Counted from the stretch's first letter, positions 8,112-18,121 are shown. The stretch: DNA of 64,000 nt from an uncultured Idiomarina sp. (GCA_946885915.1 CAMPHF010000004.1:62001-126000); one strand, 5' to 3'. Notes: generated from the letters alone by a model not told the origin. Numbers and translations: made by a program.

Positions 8112-8570
8112 ATGCAAGCAGTGCCGTGGTATGGCTGGGTGATGATCGTCATTGGTGCAGTAATTATCATTGGCTTGGCATTTTACGCCGGTCAGTTGTT
8201 AGGTCAGTTGAAGCGTCAGCAACAACGCCAACAAGCTGCGTTGGTTGCGCGTAACGAACGTTTGCTCGAAAGTATCATCACCATCGCTAAATCAATGCAA
8301 CAGGGGCAGTGTCCGCTGTCAGAAGGCGCGATTCGATTAAGCGTGTTATTGGACTTACTCGCACTTGAGCAGCGACCAGATTTGGCGCAGGATTATCCGG
8401 CAATTCATGACATGTATGAGCGTATTAAGCACATGCCCACTCACGAAGCGCGGAAGCAATACCCGAAGCAAGAAATAAAACGCATGGATAAAGAACGCGA
8501 AACTTATGAAGAGGAGCTTGAGGCGGCGATTCAGGCGGACTTATATGAGTTATTAAAGCGCTACGCCTAA
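8112..8570 (+). CDS. DUF2489 membrane-anchored protein
   Basis: A 152-aa protein with one N-terminal transmembrane helix (residues about 8-30, GWVMIVIGAVIIIGLAFYAG) followed by a cytoplasmic helical domain rich in K, E and Q. It matches DUF2489, a family of unknown function that usually sits directly after yihI, as here (10 nt gap, GGAG ribosome site at 8101-8104). The charged region around residues 120-135 (KRMDKERETYEEELE) may form a coiled coil. I infer membrane anchoring with the C-terminus in the cytoplasm, but the role is not known. Confidence 0.85.
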   Translation: MQAVPWYGWVMIVIGAVIIIGLAFYAGQLLGQLKRQQQRQQAALVARNERLLESIITIAKSMQQGQCPLSEGAIRLSVLLDLLALEQRPDLAQDYPAIHDMYERIKHMPTHEARKQYPKQEIKRMDKERETYEEELEAAIQADLYELLKRYA

Positions 8571-8601
8571 TTTCGAGTGAGCGTAGCGCTTTCTGTGGTC
8601 C

Positions 8602-9891
8602 TTACTCTTGGCGGAACACCTTGCCGCCTTTCATCACAAAATTAATGTCCGCAAGTACGCTAATGTCGCGCAGTGGGTCACCCGGTGCCGCCACGATATC
8701 AGCCAATTTACCGGGCTCAATACTGCCGATTTGCTGATCACCCAGTAAGGTTGCAGCCGCCACAGTGGCGCTTTGAATGGCTTCCATCGCCGGCATTCCG
8801 GCCTCTACCATGTATCCAAACTCTTTGTAGTTCTCGCCATGGTCAAACACACCAGCGTCGGTTCCGAACGCAATTTTCACCCCTGCTTTGTATGCACGGG
8901 AAAAGGTATCCTGAATTTTTGGACCAATCGCAGCGGCTTTGGGGCGTACTAACGGCGGGAAAAAGCCATCGATTTTGGCTCGCTCGGCGACGGATTTACC
9001 GGCGGTAATAGTGGGTACGTAATACACCCCATATTCCTTCATCAAATCCATCACTTCGGTATCCATGTAGGTACCATGTTCTATGGAGGCGACCCCAGCC
9101 TTAATCGCGCGGATCATGCCTTGTTTACCATGAGCATGCACTGTGACCTTCATTTCATAGTCACGCGCGGTGTCGACCACCGCTTTCAGTTCATCTTCCA
9201 TAAACTGTGGGTTCTGACCGCTTTTGGCAACACTCAGAACGCCACCCGTGGCGGTTAATTTAATCCAATCAGCACCGTCTTGATAGCGTGTACGGACGGC
9301 TTCGCGGGCTTCAATCGGGCCATTGACCACGCCGTCAGCTGGCGATGGTGAATCCATCAAACCATCACGATAACCATTAGATGGGTCGGCGTGACCACCA
9401 GTGGTCGCGATTGATTTGCCTGCGGTATAAATACGTGGGCCGACGACTTTGCCTTCATTCACGGCATCACGTAGTGCAATACTGGCGTTAAATGAATCGC
9501 CTAAGTCACGCACGGTGGTAAAGCCCGCATGTAAGGTCTTTTCGGCAAAGGCCGCGGCGGTCAGGGCAACGTCGGCGGCGTTATCGGTGTAGCGCACCAT
9601 ATATGAGCCCGGACCTAACTGCGAGGTAAGGTGAGTATGCATGTCAATGAACCCAGGCATCACAGTGGCATTCCGGCGGTCAATAACAGTATCACCAGCA
9701 CTTGGCTGTTTATAACCAGATTCAATCGCGGCAATTCGGTCGTCTACCACGACTATGGTGACTTGTTCGCGCACCTTGTCGCTCACCCCATCAATTAAGC
9801 GGCCCGCGTGAATCAATGTATCGGCCGCTGCAGCACTGCTGAGGACCCCGGTTGCGGCACCAATAACCGCGGCTAATATGGCTTTACGCAC
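8602..9891 (-). CDS. Secreted metal-dependent amidohydrolase
   Basis: A 429-aa amidohydrolase-superfamily enzyme with a signal peptide ([22 protein letters not shown]). The GTG at 9891 is chosen over the upstream opening at 9945 because AAGGAG lies six bases before it and the signal peptide then begins at residue 2. Metal ligands are visible in order: GFIDMHTHL (HxH), a Lys in [10 protein letters not shown] that can be carboxylated, VHAHG, IEHGT and FGTDAG. The closest recognised group includes imidazolonepropionase-like and Xaa-Pro dipeptidase enzymes of the superfamily; substrate is inferred to be a dipeptide or similar amide. It has no operon partner and converges on DUF2489. Confidence 0.85.
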   Translation of the reverse strand: MRKAILAAVIGAATGVLSSAAAADTLIHAGRLIDGVSDKVREQVTIVVVDDRIAAIESGYKQPSAGDTVIDRRNATVMPGFIDMHTHLTSQLGPGSYMVRYTDNAADVALTAAAFAEKTLHAGFTTVRDLGDSFNASIALRDAVNEGKVVGPRIYTAGKSIATTGGHADPSNGYRDGLMDSPSPADGVVNGPIEAREAVRTRYQDGADWIKLTATGGVLSVAKSGQNPQFMEDELKAVVDTARDYEMKVTVHAHGKQGMIRAIKAGVASIEHGTYMDTEVMDLMKEYGVYYVPTITAGKSVAERAKIDGFFPPLVRPKAAAIGPKIQDTFSRAYKAGVKIAFGTDAGVFDHGENYKEFGYMVEAGMPAMEAIQSATVAAATLLGDQQIGSIEPGKLADIVAAPGDPLRDISVLADINFVMKGGKVFRQE

Positions 9892-10103
9892 ACCCAACTC
9901 CTTGCTTTGTTGTTTATTATTCAACCATGAAAGTAAACCTAGCATGCGGCATGGGTCAAGTGCTGCTTCAGTCTAATATTGGATGACGCGGCAGGTGTGT
10001 GCTATTTCACGTCAGAATTCGTTATACTATAGCGATTAACTGTCACGACGCGGTCATCGGCTCACCATTGGGGTGAAGGCCCGAGCGCAACTTTAGGAAG
10101 CGC

Positions 10104-10907
10104 ATGTTTAAGTCGATTCGAGAAGATATCCGCAGCGTATTCAAACGCGACCCTGCGGCGCGCAACACCTTTGAAGTGCTCACCACTTATCCGGGGCTGC
10201 ATGCTATTTGGTTGCACCGTTTTAGTCACCGCTTATGGCAGTGGCGCTGGTTCTGGTTAGCGCGTTGGTTTTCTAATCTAGGCCGTTGGCTAACGGGGGT
10301 AGAAATTCATCCCGGCGCTAAAATCGGGCGGCGGTTCTTTATTGATCACGGTATGGGCGTGGTGATCGGCGAAACCGCTGAAATCGGCGACGATGTCACG
10401 CTTTACCACGGTGTGACGCTGGGCGGTACCAGCTGGTCCAGTGGCAAGCGCCATCCAACCCTGGCCAATGGCGTAGTGATAGGTGCCGGAGCCAAGGTGC
10501 TTGGGCCGCTGAAAGTGGGTGAAAACGCACGTATTGGTAGCAATGCGGTGGTGGTGAAAGACGTTCCGGCAAATTCTACCGTGGTGGGTATTCCAGCTCG
10601 TGTGGCTAGCTCGCCGGTGGATGCAGAAGTGAGCAAGCGGCGTGAGCAGTTAGCTAAAGATTATGGTTTCGATGCCTATGCAATTGCCGCCGATAACCCA
10701 GATCCGGTTGCGACGGCTATTGGCCGCATGCTCGACCACGTGCATGTGTTGGATCAAAAAGTGGCGGACTTATGCCAAGCCGTCAATCATCTGGGCGGTA
10801 ACGTCTGTGATGAAATACCGGAAGTGCAGCTTGATGATATGGATTTTATCGAAGCGCAAAAAAAGGCCGCAGATTCGCGCTGCGGCCAGAATGACAAGCA
10901 ACCCTGA
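10104..10907 (+). CDS. cysE: Serine O-acetyltransferase
   Basis: A 267-aa cytoplasmic enzyme making O-acetylserine from serine and acetyl-CoA, the committing step of cysteine synthesis. It is the shorter-N-terminus type: residues 1-65 form the helical part ([23 protein letters not shown]), followed by the left-handed beta-helix of hexapeptide repeats ([38 protein letters not shown]) with the catalytic Asp/His in FIDHGMG, then [15 protein letters not shown]. The C-terminal 85 residues are longer than in E. coli CysE. The last codons double as a minus-strand terminator for the opposing gene (10858-10887), so the final residues may be shaped by that RNA structure. The gene appears monocistronic. 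Confidence 0.95.
   Translation: MFKSIREDIRSVFKRDPAARNTFEVLTTYPGLHAIWLHRFSHRLWQWRWFWLARWFSNLGRWLTGVEIHPGAKIGRRFFIDHGMGVVIGETAEIGDDVTLYHGVTLGGTSWSSGKRHPTLANGVVIGAGAKVLGPLKVGENARIGSNAVVVKDVPANSTVVGIPARVASSPVDAEVSKRREQLAKDYGFDAYAIAADNPDPVATAIGRMLDHVHVLDQKVADLCQAVNHLGGNVCDEIPEVQLDDMDFIEAQKKAADSRCGQNDKQP
10858..10887 (-). terminator. Terminator of the YqhA-like gene, inside the 3' end of cysE
   Basis: On the minus strand GGCCGCAG and CTGCGGCC form a perfect 8-bp stem around a 7-nt loop, followed by seven T. It begins 23 nt after the YqhA-like stop codon (10911) and lies wholly within codons of cysE on the other strand. Confidence 0.85.
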
Positions 10908-10910
10908 GGA

Positions 10911-11426
10911 TTAGGGCGTGTTACCGCTATTTTTGGCGGTAATTTTCTCTAACAGCCCCATCGCAAACGCTGATGCCACAAAAGTAATGTGAATAATCAC
11001 ATACCACATAATGGTGTCGGGGTTCTTTTTCTCGAGATCCATAAACACTTTTAGCAAGTGAATTGAGGAAATGGCGACAATCGCAGCTGCTACTTTATTT
11101 TTAAGGCCGCCGGAATCAATTTTACCCAACCACCCAAGTTTTTCTGAATCAGCGTCAATGTCTAGCCGCGAGACGAAGTTCTCATAGCCAGAAAGCATGA
11201 CCATGACTAACAGGCCACCCACCAGCGCAATATCAATCAAGGTAAGCGTGAGCAGGATCAGGTCGACTTCTTTAGTGTCTAAAATTGCCGGCGCAACATG
11301 AATTAGCTCTTGGAAAAATTTAATGCCGAGCAATAGCACGGCAACGCTAAGCCCCAAATAGATAGGTGCCAACAGCCAGCGAGCACTGTACATTAACTTT
11401 TCGCCATAGCGTTCCAATCGTTCCAC
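10911..11426 (-). CDS. YqhA/UPF0114 family inner-membrane protein
   Basis: A 171-aa integral membrane protein of the TIGR00645/UPF0114 family, with about four hydrophobic segments (near 15-35, 50-75, 105-125 and 135-160) and the family-typical opening [21 protein letters not shown]. The GTG start at 11426 has AAGGAAG five bases upstream. The conserved central loop ([11 protein letters not shown] ... [17 protein letters not shown]) is present. Function is unknown; relatives are widespread in proteobacteria. It converges on cysE with a 3-nt gap and uses a terminator located inside cysE. The chemoreceptor gene upstream on the same strand ends 43 nt before it. Confidence 0.9.
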   Translation of the reverse strand: MERLERYGEKLMYSARWLLAPIYLGLSVAVLLLGIKFFQELIHVAPAILDTKEVDLILLTLTLIDIALVGGLLVMVMLSGYENFVSRLDIDADSEKLGWLGKIDSGGLKNKVAAAIVAISSIHLLKVFMDLEKKNPDTIMWYVIIHITFVASAFAMGLLEKITAKNSGNTP

Positions 11427-11469
11427 AACTACTTCCTTTATTTAATCTAACTAGGGCGACAGTTTACGC

Positions 11470-13044
11470 TTATTTCTTGTCACTTGAGAAGCGCGAAACC
11501 AATGAACGTAAAGTCGACACCGTACTTTGCAATGACTCACTTGAGTGATCGGTTGCTTTGGCATTTTCCAGCGTTTCTTGAGCTAAGCTCGAAATGTTGG
11601 TGATTTGCTCACTAATATGCTCGGCAACGCCGCTTTGCTCTTCAACAGCGGAGGCCATAGTGGCTGACATATCAGAGATCTGCTGAATGGCTTCATCGAT
11701 TTCTTGCAAGGCTTCGTCGGCTTTTTGTACTTTAGCCACGCCTTCGGCTGCTGCAGCTTCGCCACGTTGAGATACAGATACGGCTTCGCTCGCGCGCTGG
11801 CGTAAGTTTTCGATCACCTTATGAATGCCCTCGGTAGAATCGCGAGTACGACCAGCGAGTGAACGTACCTCGTCAGCTACGACCGCAAAACCGCGGCCAT
11901 GCTCACCGGCACGCGCCGCTTCAATGGCCGCATTGAGCGCTAACAAGTTGGTTTGTTCAGCAATTGACGAAATTAAGTCGGCTGCGGCGCCAATTTCAGC
12001 GGTGGACTCATCAAGGGCTTTGACCGTGTTGGCAATTTCTTCTACCGCAGCATGTAAACCGCGGATCACGTCGCTCGCTTCCCGCGCTAAGGTCACGCTA
12101 GAGCGCACATTCACCGCTGCACCCTCGGCATACTCGGCGTTCTTCTCTACCGTGTCTGCTACTTCTTGAATCGATGCGGCCATTTCATTCATTGCCGTTG
12201 CGGTCTGCTCCGTGGCCAGTGTTTGCTTATGTACTTTTTCCGAGCTCGACTTGGCTTGTGAGCGGGTGTCTTTAGCAATATCCATCAGGCTTTCAACGGC
12301 ATCGGTAATGCGGGCGAGGGCAGTGCGATTGCGAGCGCCCTCACTCATTAACAGCATAGCTAACCGTGCCTCACGGCCGGCTTTGTGGGTGTAGGTCATA
12401 CCGACCAGCTCGGCGCTATAGGCATCGGGACGAATGTCGATCAGGCTTTGCAACACGCCGCCTACGTAACTGCCGTACCACAAGGTCGCCACCAAACCGC
12501 CAGCAATACCAATAAGCGCCGCTAACCAACCCGCCACGCCGTATAAAATAGCCGCGGTAATCAGCGCTGGGATCATGACCGGAGCAAAATCACGAGCGAA
12601 TAAGTACCACTGACTACCGCTTGGTAGCGGATGTTTACCTTGGTTAATTCGCTCATAGGCCTGATGCGCGCGCTTTTTCTCGGCTTCGCTTGCAGATACT
12701 CGAACCGATTCATGGCCAATTACTTTGCCATTTTCAAGAATCGGCGTGACGTAAGCACTAACCCAATAGTGATCACCATTTTTACAGCGGTTTTTCACCA
12801 ATCCCATCCAGGGCTTGCCCGAATTTATGGTTTTCCACATGTGTTCGAACACGCTAGGAGGCATATCCGGATGGCGCAGAATATTATGCGGCGCACCAAT
12901 CAACTCATTCCGCTGATAGCCACTGACTTCTACAAATTGTTCGTTACAATGCTTAATGGTGCCGCGCGCATCGGTAGATGAAATCAACCGGTAGTGGCCG
13001 GGAAACTGCTTCTCGCGTTGAGTAATAGGTTGATTATTGCGCAT
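11470..13044 (-). CDS. PAS-containing methyl-accepting chemotaxis protein (Aer-like)
   Basis: A 524-aa energy or redox taxis receptor. Residues about 15-120 form a PAS domain ([34 protein letters not shown], the Aer-type FAD-binding signature), followed by a hydrophobic hairpin near 150-200 that anchors it without a periplasmic domain, a HAMP-like linker, and a long signalling coiled coil with the conserved tip [20 protein letters not shown]. The ATG at 13044 has AAGGA eight bases upstream; the frame opening at 13059 uses TTG and lacks one. It should couple to CheA/CheW, which are not in this window. No pentapeptide for CheR/CheB binding is visible at the C-terminus (ends RFSSDKK). Confidence 0.93.
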   Translation of the reverse strand: MRNNQPITQREKQFPGHYRLISSTDARGTIKHCNEQFVEVSGYQRNELIGAPHNILRHPDMPPSVFEHMWKTINSGKPWMGLVKNRCKNGDHYWVSAYVTPILENGKVIGHESVRVSASEAEKKRAHQAYERINQGKHPLPSGSQWYLFARDFAPVMIPALITAAILYGVAGWLAALIGIAGGLVATLWYGSYVGGVLQSLIDIRPDAYSAELVGMTYTHKAGREARLAMLLMSEGARNRTALARITDAVESLMDIAKDTRSQAKSSSEKVHKQTLATEQTATAMNEMAASIQEVADTVEKNAEYAEGAAVNVRSSVTLAREASDVIRGLHAAVEEIANTVKALDESTAEIGAAADLISSIAEQTNLLALNAAIEAARAGEHGRGFAVVADEVRSLAGRTRDSTEGIHKVIENLRQRASEAVSVSQRGEAAAAEGVAKVQKADEALQEIDEAIQQISDMSATMASAVEEQSGVAEHISEQITNISSLAQETLENAKATDHSSESLQSTVSTLRSLVSRFSSDKK

Positions 13045-13167
13045 GCTAGGTCCTTGCAAAGATAACGTTGGTTAGTTCCGACGGGGCAGTAGAGAACGGG
13101 TTCACTATATATCGGCGTCACGTCATTAAACATAAGGGAATGTTAGTTAAAATCAAATGAAACGCAT

Positions 13168-13196
13168 AAAAAAACCGCCGGTTTGCACCAGCGGTT
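13168..13196 (-). terminator. Terminator of the cold-shock gene
   Basis: On the minus strand a 10-bp stem (AACCGCTGGT with ACCGGCGGTT, one G-U) encloses a GCAA tetraloop and is followed by seven T. It lies 50 nt after the csp stop codon. Confidence 0.9.
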
Positions 13197-13245
13197 CTGA
13201 ATTCTTTTTCAACGTTGCAATCACCCGAGGGTGGTTGCGACCTAA

Positions 13246-13452
13246 TTACATAGGTACAACGTTTTCAGCTTGAGGACCTTTAGGACCTTGAGCGATAGTG
13301 AATTGTACTTGCTGACCTTCAGCTAAGGTTTTGAAACCGTCTGATTGGATAGCAGAGAAGTGTACAAACACGTCAGCGCCTTGCTCTTGCTCGATGAAAC
13401 CGAAGCCTTTAGCTTCGTTAAAGAATTTTACTTTACCAGTTACTGTAGACAT
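13246..13452 (-). CDS. CspA-family cold-shock protein
   Basis: A 68-aa single OB-fold RNA/DNA chaperone. RNP1 (KGFGFIEQ) and RNP2 (DVFVHFSAI) are intact, and length is typical. The ATG at 13452 is preferred over the frame opening at 13491; GAGGAA lies about ten bases upstream. The protein binds single-stranded nucleic acid and melts RNA structure, for cold adaptation or general growth. A consensus promoter at 13600-13627 gives a long leader of about 140 nt, as in cspA mRNAs whose leader controls translation by temperature. Gene symbol withheld because the paralogue cannot be told from sequence alone. Confidence 0.95.
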   Translation of the reverse strand: MSTVTGKVKFFNEAKGFGFIEQEQGADVFVHFSAIQSDGFKTLAEGQQVQFTIAQGPKGPQAENVVPM

Positions 13453-13599
13453 GCTGTGAATTCCTCGTAGTGCATGTGAATTAATTACCAATGCTTAGAA
13501 ACAGTGGGTATTACTTGGGACTTACAAAACGAGGTACAGCAAAACGACTTCGTAAACAGGCCGCAAATATAATATAGCCGAACTTTTCTAGCGCGAGTA

Positions 13600-13627
13600 A
13601 GTATACGCCCTTCGCTAAGTCTGTCAA
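13600..13627 (-). promoter_or_regulatory. Consensus sigma-70 promoter of the cold-shock gene
   Basis: Minus-strand TTGACA (13622-13627), a 16-nt spacer and TATACT (13600-13605). Start predicted near 13593, so the leader is about 140 nt. Confidence 0.75.
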
Positions 13628-13634
13628 ATATAGT

Positions 13635-14198
13635 TTATTTTGCACGTATCCAATTCTTGGTAATGTGGCGGAAAGTATCTGTTCCAGATTGATGCAGCCA
13701 TTCATAAGCGGCCATTTCTGAACTAATAATTTGCGCGCCAAATTGGCGTAAGCGCTTTAATGCAGTTTGTTTGTCGGAATCACGCCGTGAGCCGACCGCA
13801 TCCTCGACCACAAATACTCGATACCCCGCCGCTAACAAATCTGCAGCGGTTTGCAAAATACAGACATGGGTTTCCATGCCCATTAATACTACTTGTGGGC
13901 GGGCAAGTTCGTTCAAGGCCTCGGCGAAGGTGTCTTGCTGCAAGGCACTGAAATGTAACTTTTCGACCACCCGTGCATGCTCAATAACGCGGCTTAGTTC
14001 AGGCACGGTAAAGCCTAAGCCTTTGGGGTACTGCTCCGTTACCACTACCGGTACATCAAGCTCGTTACTGATTTCGCCAAGCCAGCGAATACGGCCCAAC
14101 ACCTGATCGCGTTGGTGAATGACTGGGGCTAACTTTTCTTGTACATCGACAATGACGACGACGCTTTGATCTTGCTGTAGTAAGGGATTAGCTTGCAT
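13635..14198 (-). CDS. Isochorismatase-family (YcaC-like) hydrolase
   Basis: A 187-aa cysteine hydrolase of the isochorismatase-like superfamily. The catalytic triad is visible as D18 (VIVDVQ), K80 (VEKLHFS) and C113 (METHVCIL), with the usual cis-peptide neighbourhood just before Cys. Length suits the YcaC/nicotinamidase-like branch; substrate unknown. There is no signal peptide. It stands alone between the cold-shock promoter, which starts directly after its stop, and the divergent cytochrome bd operon. Transcription could read into csp, but csp has its own strong promoter. Confidence 0.88.
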   Translation of the reverse strand: MQANPLLQQDQSVVVIVDVQEKLAPVIHQRDQVLGRIRWLGEISNELDVPVVVTEQYPKGLGFTVPELSRVIEHARVVEKLHFSALQQDTFAEALNELARPQVVLMGMETHVCILQTAADLLAAGYRVFVVEDAVGSRRDSDKQTALKRLRQFGAQIISSEMAAYEWLHQSGTDTFRHITKNWIRAK

Positions 14199-14285
14199 CT
14201 ACGACCACCTGTTGCACGCAGTAACTGCATTATCTGGTATGTGACTATAGTAATAAGTGTGCGGCTAAAACAGCGGGATTACCAG

Positions 14286-14299
14286 TCGACCATGGTCGA
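14286..14299. repeat. 14-bp perfect palindrome upstream of cioAB
   Basis: TCGACCATGGTCGA reads the same on both strands. It lies in the 273-nt region between the divergent hydrolase and cioA, 173 nt before the cioA start. It could be an operator; nothing in the sequence names the protein. Confidence 0.35.
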
Positions 14300-14471
14300 G
14301 AATACCCTTTCCCACTCGCGCTAGAGACCAGCAGAGCGTGTAAAGATGCTGATCTTTCGCGCACGCTTACCCATATAAAAAGTATGGCAAGCATTAGAAA
14401 TGATCCAGTGTGTAACGTCGGCAAGCGGCGTAGAGTAAGCATCACACCCACATGATGACGAGGTTCGTATC

Positions 14472-15878
14472 ATGACAGAATCTATGGTCGGGATGTTTTC
14501 AGCGCTCGATTTAGCGCGCTTTCAGTTCGCCTTTACGGTGGCATTCCATATTATATTTCCGGCATTTACCATTGGTCTTGCCAGCTTTTTAGCCGTCCTT
14601 GAAGGGCTATTTTTAAAAACCCGTAACCCTGTATATCAGCAACTGTTTCGCTATTGGGTGAAAATATTTGCGGTGGCGTTCGGCATGGGCGTGGTGTCGG
14701 GCATTGTGATGAGCTATCAATTCGGCACTAACTGGTCGGTATTCTCCGACAAGGCTGGGCCGGTGATAGGGCCACTGATGGGCTATGAAGTGCTCACCGC
14801 CTTCTTTTTAGAAGCTGGATTCTTGGGCGTGATGCTGTTCGGCATGAACAAGGTGGGCGAAAAACTACACTTTTTTGCGACCTTAATGGTGGCGATTGGC
14901 ACCGCGATTAGCGCCTTTTGGATTTTGTCGGTAAATAGCTGGATGCAGACGCCAGCCGGGTTTGCCATGAATGATGTGGGCCAATTTATTGTCACGGATT
15001 GGTTTGCGGTGGTGTTTAACCCCTCATTTCCTTATCGGCTCGCGCATATGTTGCTGGCGGCTTATCTAACCACGGCGTTTGTGGTGGGCGGCGTAGCAGC
15101 GTGGCACTTACTTAAAGATCGCGCCAACTTAGCCGCTCGCAAGATGTTTTCGATGGCGATGTGGATGGCGCTTATCGTGGCGCCGCTGCAGGTATTTGTG
15201 GGTGATTTACATGGCTTGAACACGCAACAGCATCAGCCGGCCAAAGTGGCGGCGATGGAAGGCCACTTTGAAACCCAAGCTGGAGCGCCGCTGTATTTAT
15301 TCGGGATGCCGAATATGGAAACGGCGGAAGTAGATTACGCTGTGAAAATCCCTGGCCTCGCAAGTTTTATCCTTAAACATGATTGGGATGCTGAGGTGAC
15401 TGGGCTAGATGCGTTCCCGCGCGAAGAGTGGCCGCCGGTGCCGATTGTATTCTGGGCGTTTCGGATCATGGTCGGGATTGGCGTGGCTATGGTCGGTATT
15501 GGCTTGTGGTCGGCGTTTATGCGTTGGCGCGGCAAGCTGTATCAGGCGCCATGGTTGCATCGCGCCGCATTAGTTATGGCGCCGAGTGGCTTTGTCGCTG
15601 TGGTTGCTGGTTGGGTCGTCACTGAAGTCGGCCGTCAGCCTTGGGTGGTGTATGGGCTGCTGAAAACCGCCGATGCCGCTTCGCCGATTGCGGCGGAGGG
15701 CGTTGCCGGTAGCTTGTTGGCGTTTATCGTCGTGTACTTCTTGGTCTTTGGTGCCGGTACTTTCTACATTTTGCGAAAAATGGCGAGCGATCCGCGTCAC
15801 GTCAACATTCCGGCCTATGCCCGGGTAAACCAAGGCGTTGCTGCAGAACGGCTAATGGCCGACGATAGCGACCAATAA
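14472..15878 (+). CDS. cioA: Cytochrome bd-type quinol oxidase subunit I (CioA type)
   Basis: A 468-aa polytopic membrane subunit that binds haems and oxidises quinol while reducing oxygen to water. The N-terminus RFQFAFTVAFHIIFPAF holds the conserved His (H26), the haem b595-type ligand position. GYEVLTAFFLEAGFLG carries the two essential glutamates, and GRQPWVVYGLLKT the conserved quinol-side motif. The length and the brief loop after helix 5 place it with short Q-loop, cyanide-insensitive enzymes rather than E. coli CydA (522 aa). GAGG precedes the ATG by about eight bases. It is followed after 15 nt by cioB and then by a small third subunit. Confidence 0.94.
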   Translation: MTESMVGMFSALDLARFQFAFTVAFHIIFPAFTIGLASFLAVLEGLFLKTRNPVYQQLFRYWVKIFAVAFGMGVVSGIVMSYQFGTNWSVFSDKAGPVIGPLMGYEVLTAFFLEAGFLGVMLFGMNKVGEKLHFFATLMVAIGTAISAFWILSVNSWMQTPAGFAMNDVGQFIVTDWFAVVFNPSFPYRLAHMLLAAYLTTAFVVGGVAAWHLLKDRANLAARKMFSMAMWMALIVAPLQVFVGDLHGLNTQQHQPAKVAAMEGHFETQAGAPLYLFGMPNMETAEVDYAVKIPGLASFILKHDWDAEVTGLDAFPREEWPPVPIVFWAFRIMVGIGVAMVGIGLWSAFMRWRGKLYQAPWLHRAALVMAPSGFVAVVAGWVVTEVGRQPWVVYGLLKTADAASPIAAEGVAGSLLAFIVVYFLVFGAGTFYILRKMASDPRHVNIPAYARVNQGVAAERLMADDSDQ

Positions 15879-15893
15879 ACGGAGGCTCGAGTG

Positions 15894-16907
15894 ATGGAAT
15901 TTACCCTTGATTATGCCCTCATCTGGGCCATTTTAATCGCGGTTGCTGTGTTTGCTTATGTGGCGCTCGATGGCTTCGATTTAGGTGTGGCCATGCTGTT
16001 CCCATGGTTCCAAGCGGAGCAAGATCGCGATGTGATGATGAATACGGTGGCGCCAGTGTGGGATGGCAACGAAACCTGGCTGGTGCTTGGTGGCGGCGGG
16101 CTGCTGGCAGTATTCCCGCTGGCGTATTCGGTACTTATGCCAGCCTTGTACATGCCGGTCATTGCCATGTTGCTGGGGCTTATTTTCCGCGGCGTGGCGT
16201 TTGAATACCGCTTCAAAACCAAGCGCGCCAAACCCCTGTGGGATTTGAGTTTTATTGTCGGCTCGGTAGTGGCGGCGCTGAGCCAGGGCATTATGCTTGG
16301 CGCCATGCTGCAAGGTATTAAAGTGGTCGAGCGCAGTTACGCCGGTGGCTGGTTCGACTGGCTCACGCCCTTTACGCTGTTTTGTGGGCTAGCGGTGGTG
16401 ATTGGCTATGCGCTACTTGGCGCCACTTGGCTGATCATGAAAACCGCTGGACCTTTACAAGCGCGGGCGTATGAACTTGCGCGGCCGTTGGCGTTTGCGC
16501 TGGTGGCTTGCATTGCGGCGGTCAGCTTGTATTTGCCTTGGCGCGACGTGGCTATTGCTGAGCGGTGGTTTAGTTTTCCGGCGTCGCTGTGGCTGTGGGC
16601 ATTGCCCGCGGTATTAACCCTGGTTACTTTGGGCTTGTTGCGCGCTCTGCGGAAAAATCAGCAGGGGCGTCCGTATTTGTGGGCGCTGGGTTTGTTCTTA
16701 CTCGCGTTTGCGGGGTTTGCAGTGAGTATCTTCCCCTATCTGGTACCACGAGCTATTACTATCTGGCAGGCGGCTGCACCCGATAACAGCCTAAAATTCT
16801 TGTTGGTTGGCGCCGCGGTTCTGATCCCCATTATTTTTGCCTACACCGGTTACACCTATTGGGTGTTCCGCGGCAAAGTAGATGTGAATAGTGGCTATCA
16901 TGACTGA
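15894..16907 (+). CDS. cioB: Cytochrome bd-type quinol oxidase subunit II (CioB type)
   Basis: A 337-aa membrane subunit completing the oxidase with CioA. It starts with the family signature MEFTLDYALIWA, then ALDGFDLGVAMLF and NTVAPVWDGNETWLVLGGG, which mark subunit II. About nine transmembrane helices are apparent. A GTG at 15891 is also in frame, but ATG 15894 sits at the better distance (8 nt) from GGAGG at 15881-15885. The stop overlaps the start of the small DUF2474 gene by 8 nt, which predicts translational coupling. Confidence 0.94.
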   Translation: MEFTLDYALIWAILIAVAVFAYVALDGFDLGVAMLFPWFQAEQDRDVMMNTVAPVWDGNETWLVLGGGGLLAVFPLAYSVLMPALYMPVIAMLLGLIFRGVAFEYRFKTKRAKPLWDLSFIVGSVVAALSQGIMLGAMLQGIKVVERSYAGGWFDWLTPFTLFCGLAVVIGYALLGATWLIMKTAGPLQARAYELARPLAFALVACIAAVSLYLPWRDVAIAERWFSFPASLWLWALPAVLTLVTLGLLRALRKNQQGRPYLWALGLFLLAFAGFAVSIFPYLVPRAITIWQAAAPDNSLKFLLVGAAVLIPIIFAYTGYTYWVFRGKVDVNSGYHD

Positions 16908-17004
16908 GCAACAGCGGCGCTGGTTATGGTTCCTCGGGTTGTGGTTGGGCGGGGTGTTGTGTGTGACTTTGATTGGCTTGGTAATTAAAACCGTTCTCGG
17001 CTAA
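16900..17004 (+). CDS. Small DUF2474-type third subunit of the bd oxidase
   Basis: A 34-aa protein too short for routine gene calling. It begins with a polar, basic stretch (MTEQQRRWLW) and continues as one transmembrane helix (FLGLWLGGVLCVTLIGLVI) ending KTVLG. This is the shape of DUF2474 proteins, which follow cioAB in Pseudomonas and relatives and correspond in position to CydX of the E. coli enzyme, needed for a stable oxidase. The ATG lies inside the cioB stop region (8-nt overlap), so it is probably translated by coupling. The role here is inferred from position and shape. Confidence 0.78.
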   Translation: MTEQQRRWLWFLGLWLGGVLCVTLIGLVIKTVLG

Positions 17005-17044
17005 TATCGAGTCATCGCCATACTTAAGTAGTAACGCCAGCAGC

Positions 17045-18121
17045 ATGACCAGCAGTAGTGCACAACTCAACGCGCAACGTGAGCAGGGCCGGGATTCACC
17101 GGCGCTTGCGCTGCGTCGGTTTCGGCAAAAAACGGTGCGTAATATTTATATTGCGGCCACGATTGGGGCGTTCGTTCTCAGCGTGGTACAAACCTCCATC
17201 GGCAATGATTTATTAGCGGTCATTTTGGGCGTGGCCGGCGTGGTATTTGGCTGGGGTGCATGGAAATCTCGGCGCGAGCTCTTACCCCAAACCTTTCATG
17301 CGATGTTCGTGATCATTGCGGCATTCGCCACCAACTATTCTATTCAGTTAAATCATGAAAGCGGTTTGTACTGGGCTTACCCGGCCCTGAGTGCCATGTT
17401 CTTTTTGTTCAACCGCAGACTCACCGTGGTCACGATTCCGCTGGTGTATTGCAGTTTAGTGGGTAGCGCTTGGTATGCCATGCCGCCTGGTGATGCCTGG
17501 CGGTTTGCGGTGTCGTTGGCCATGTTAGTGGTGCTTGGCTTTACCTTTATCGTGTTGTTATCGCGCTTGCAAAGTAGCATGACCTCGTTGGTGGTGACCG
17601 ACCCGCTTACTCAGCTTCTAAACCGTAACCGAGTTACCGAAACCTTAGTGGATAATATTGAGCGGCTACAACGCTATCAGCAGCCAGCGAGCATTATCAT
17701 GTTGGATTTAGACCACTTTAAAATCTTGAACGACAATCATGGCCATTTATTTGGCGATCAGCTGCTGAAGCAAACTGCCAAGCGCCTATTGGGCGCAGTG
17801 CGGGCCACCGATACGGTGTTTCGGGTGGGCGGCGAAGAGTTTTTGGTGGTGTTGCCGAACACCGATGAAGGCGCTGCCCAACGAGTTGCGGCTAAGCTTA
17901 TTCAGGTTATCGGTGGGCGCCCATTTAAAGGCAAAGATGCCACCGTAGAACTCACGGCTAGTGCCGGCGTAGCCGCACTGCAAGCTCAGCAAAGTTGGTC
18001 GCAATGGCTAAGTCGCGCTGATCAAGCCTTATATAACGCCAAAACCACGGGGCGCAATCAAGTCATTACCAGTCCGCTGGAAAGCGCGAGCTCCACAGCT
18101 GAATCGCAACCCTCTAACTAG
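17045..18121 (+). CDS. Membrane diguanylate cyclase
   Basis: A 358-aa enzyme making c-di-GMP from two GTP. Residues about 30-180 contain five to six hydrophobic segments with no recognised ligand domain (for example [18 protein letters not shown]). The GGDEF domain follows, with the active site GGEEF at 262-266 and an inhibitory site RATD at 253-256, exactly five residues upstream, so product inhibition is likely. The [14 protein letters not shown] metal and base-binding segment is intact. The Ser-rich tail is unremarkable. It starts 40 nt after the small oxidase subunit and ends before the purE promoter region. Confidence 0.93.
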   Translation: MTSSSAQLNAQREQGRDSPALALRRFRQKTVRNIYIAATIGAFVLSVVQTSIGNDLLAVILGVAGVVFGWGAWKSRRELLPQTFHAMFVIIAAFATNYSIQLNHESGLYWAYPALSAMFFLFNRRLTVVTIPLVYCSLVGSAWYAMPPGDAWRFAVSLAMLVVLGFTFIVLLSRLQSSMTSLVVTDPLTQLLNRNRVTETLVDNIERLQRYQQPASIIMLDLDHFKILNDNHGHLFGDQLLKQTAKRLLGAVRATDTVFRVGGEEFLVVLPNTDEGAAQRVAAKLIQVIGGRPFKGKDATVELTASAGVAALQAQQSWSQWLSRADQALYNAKTTGRNQVITSPLESASSTAESQPSN

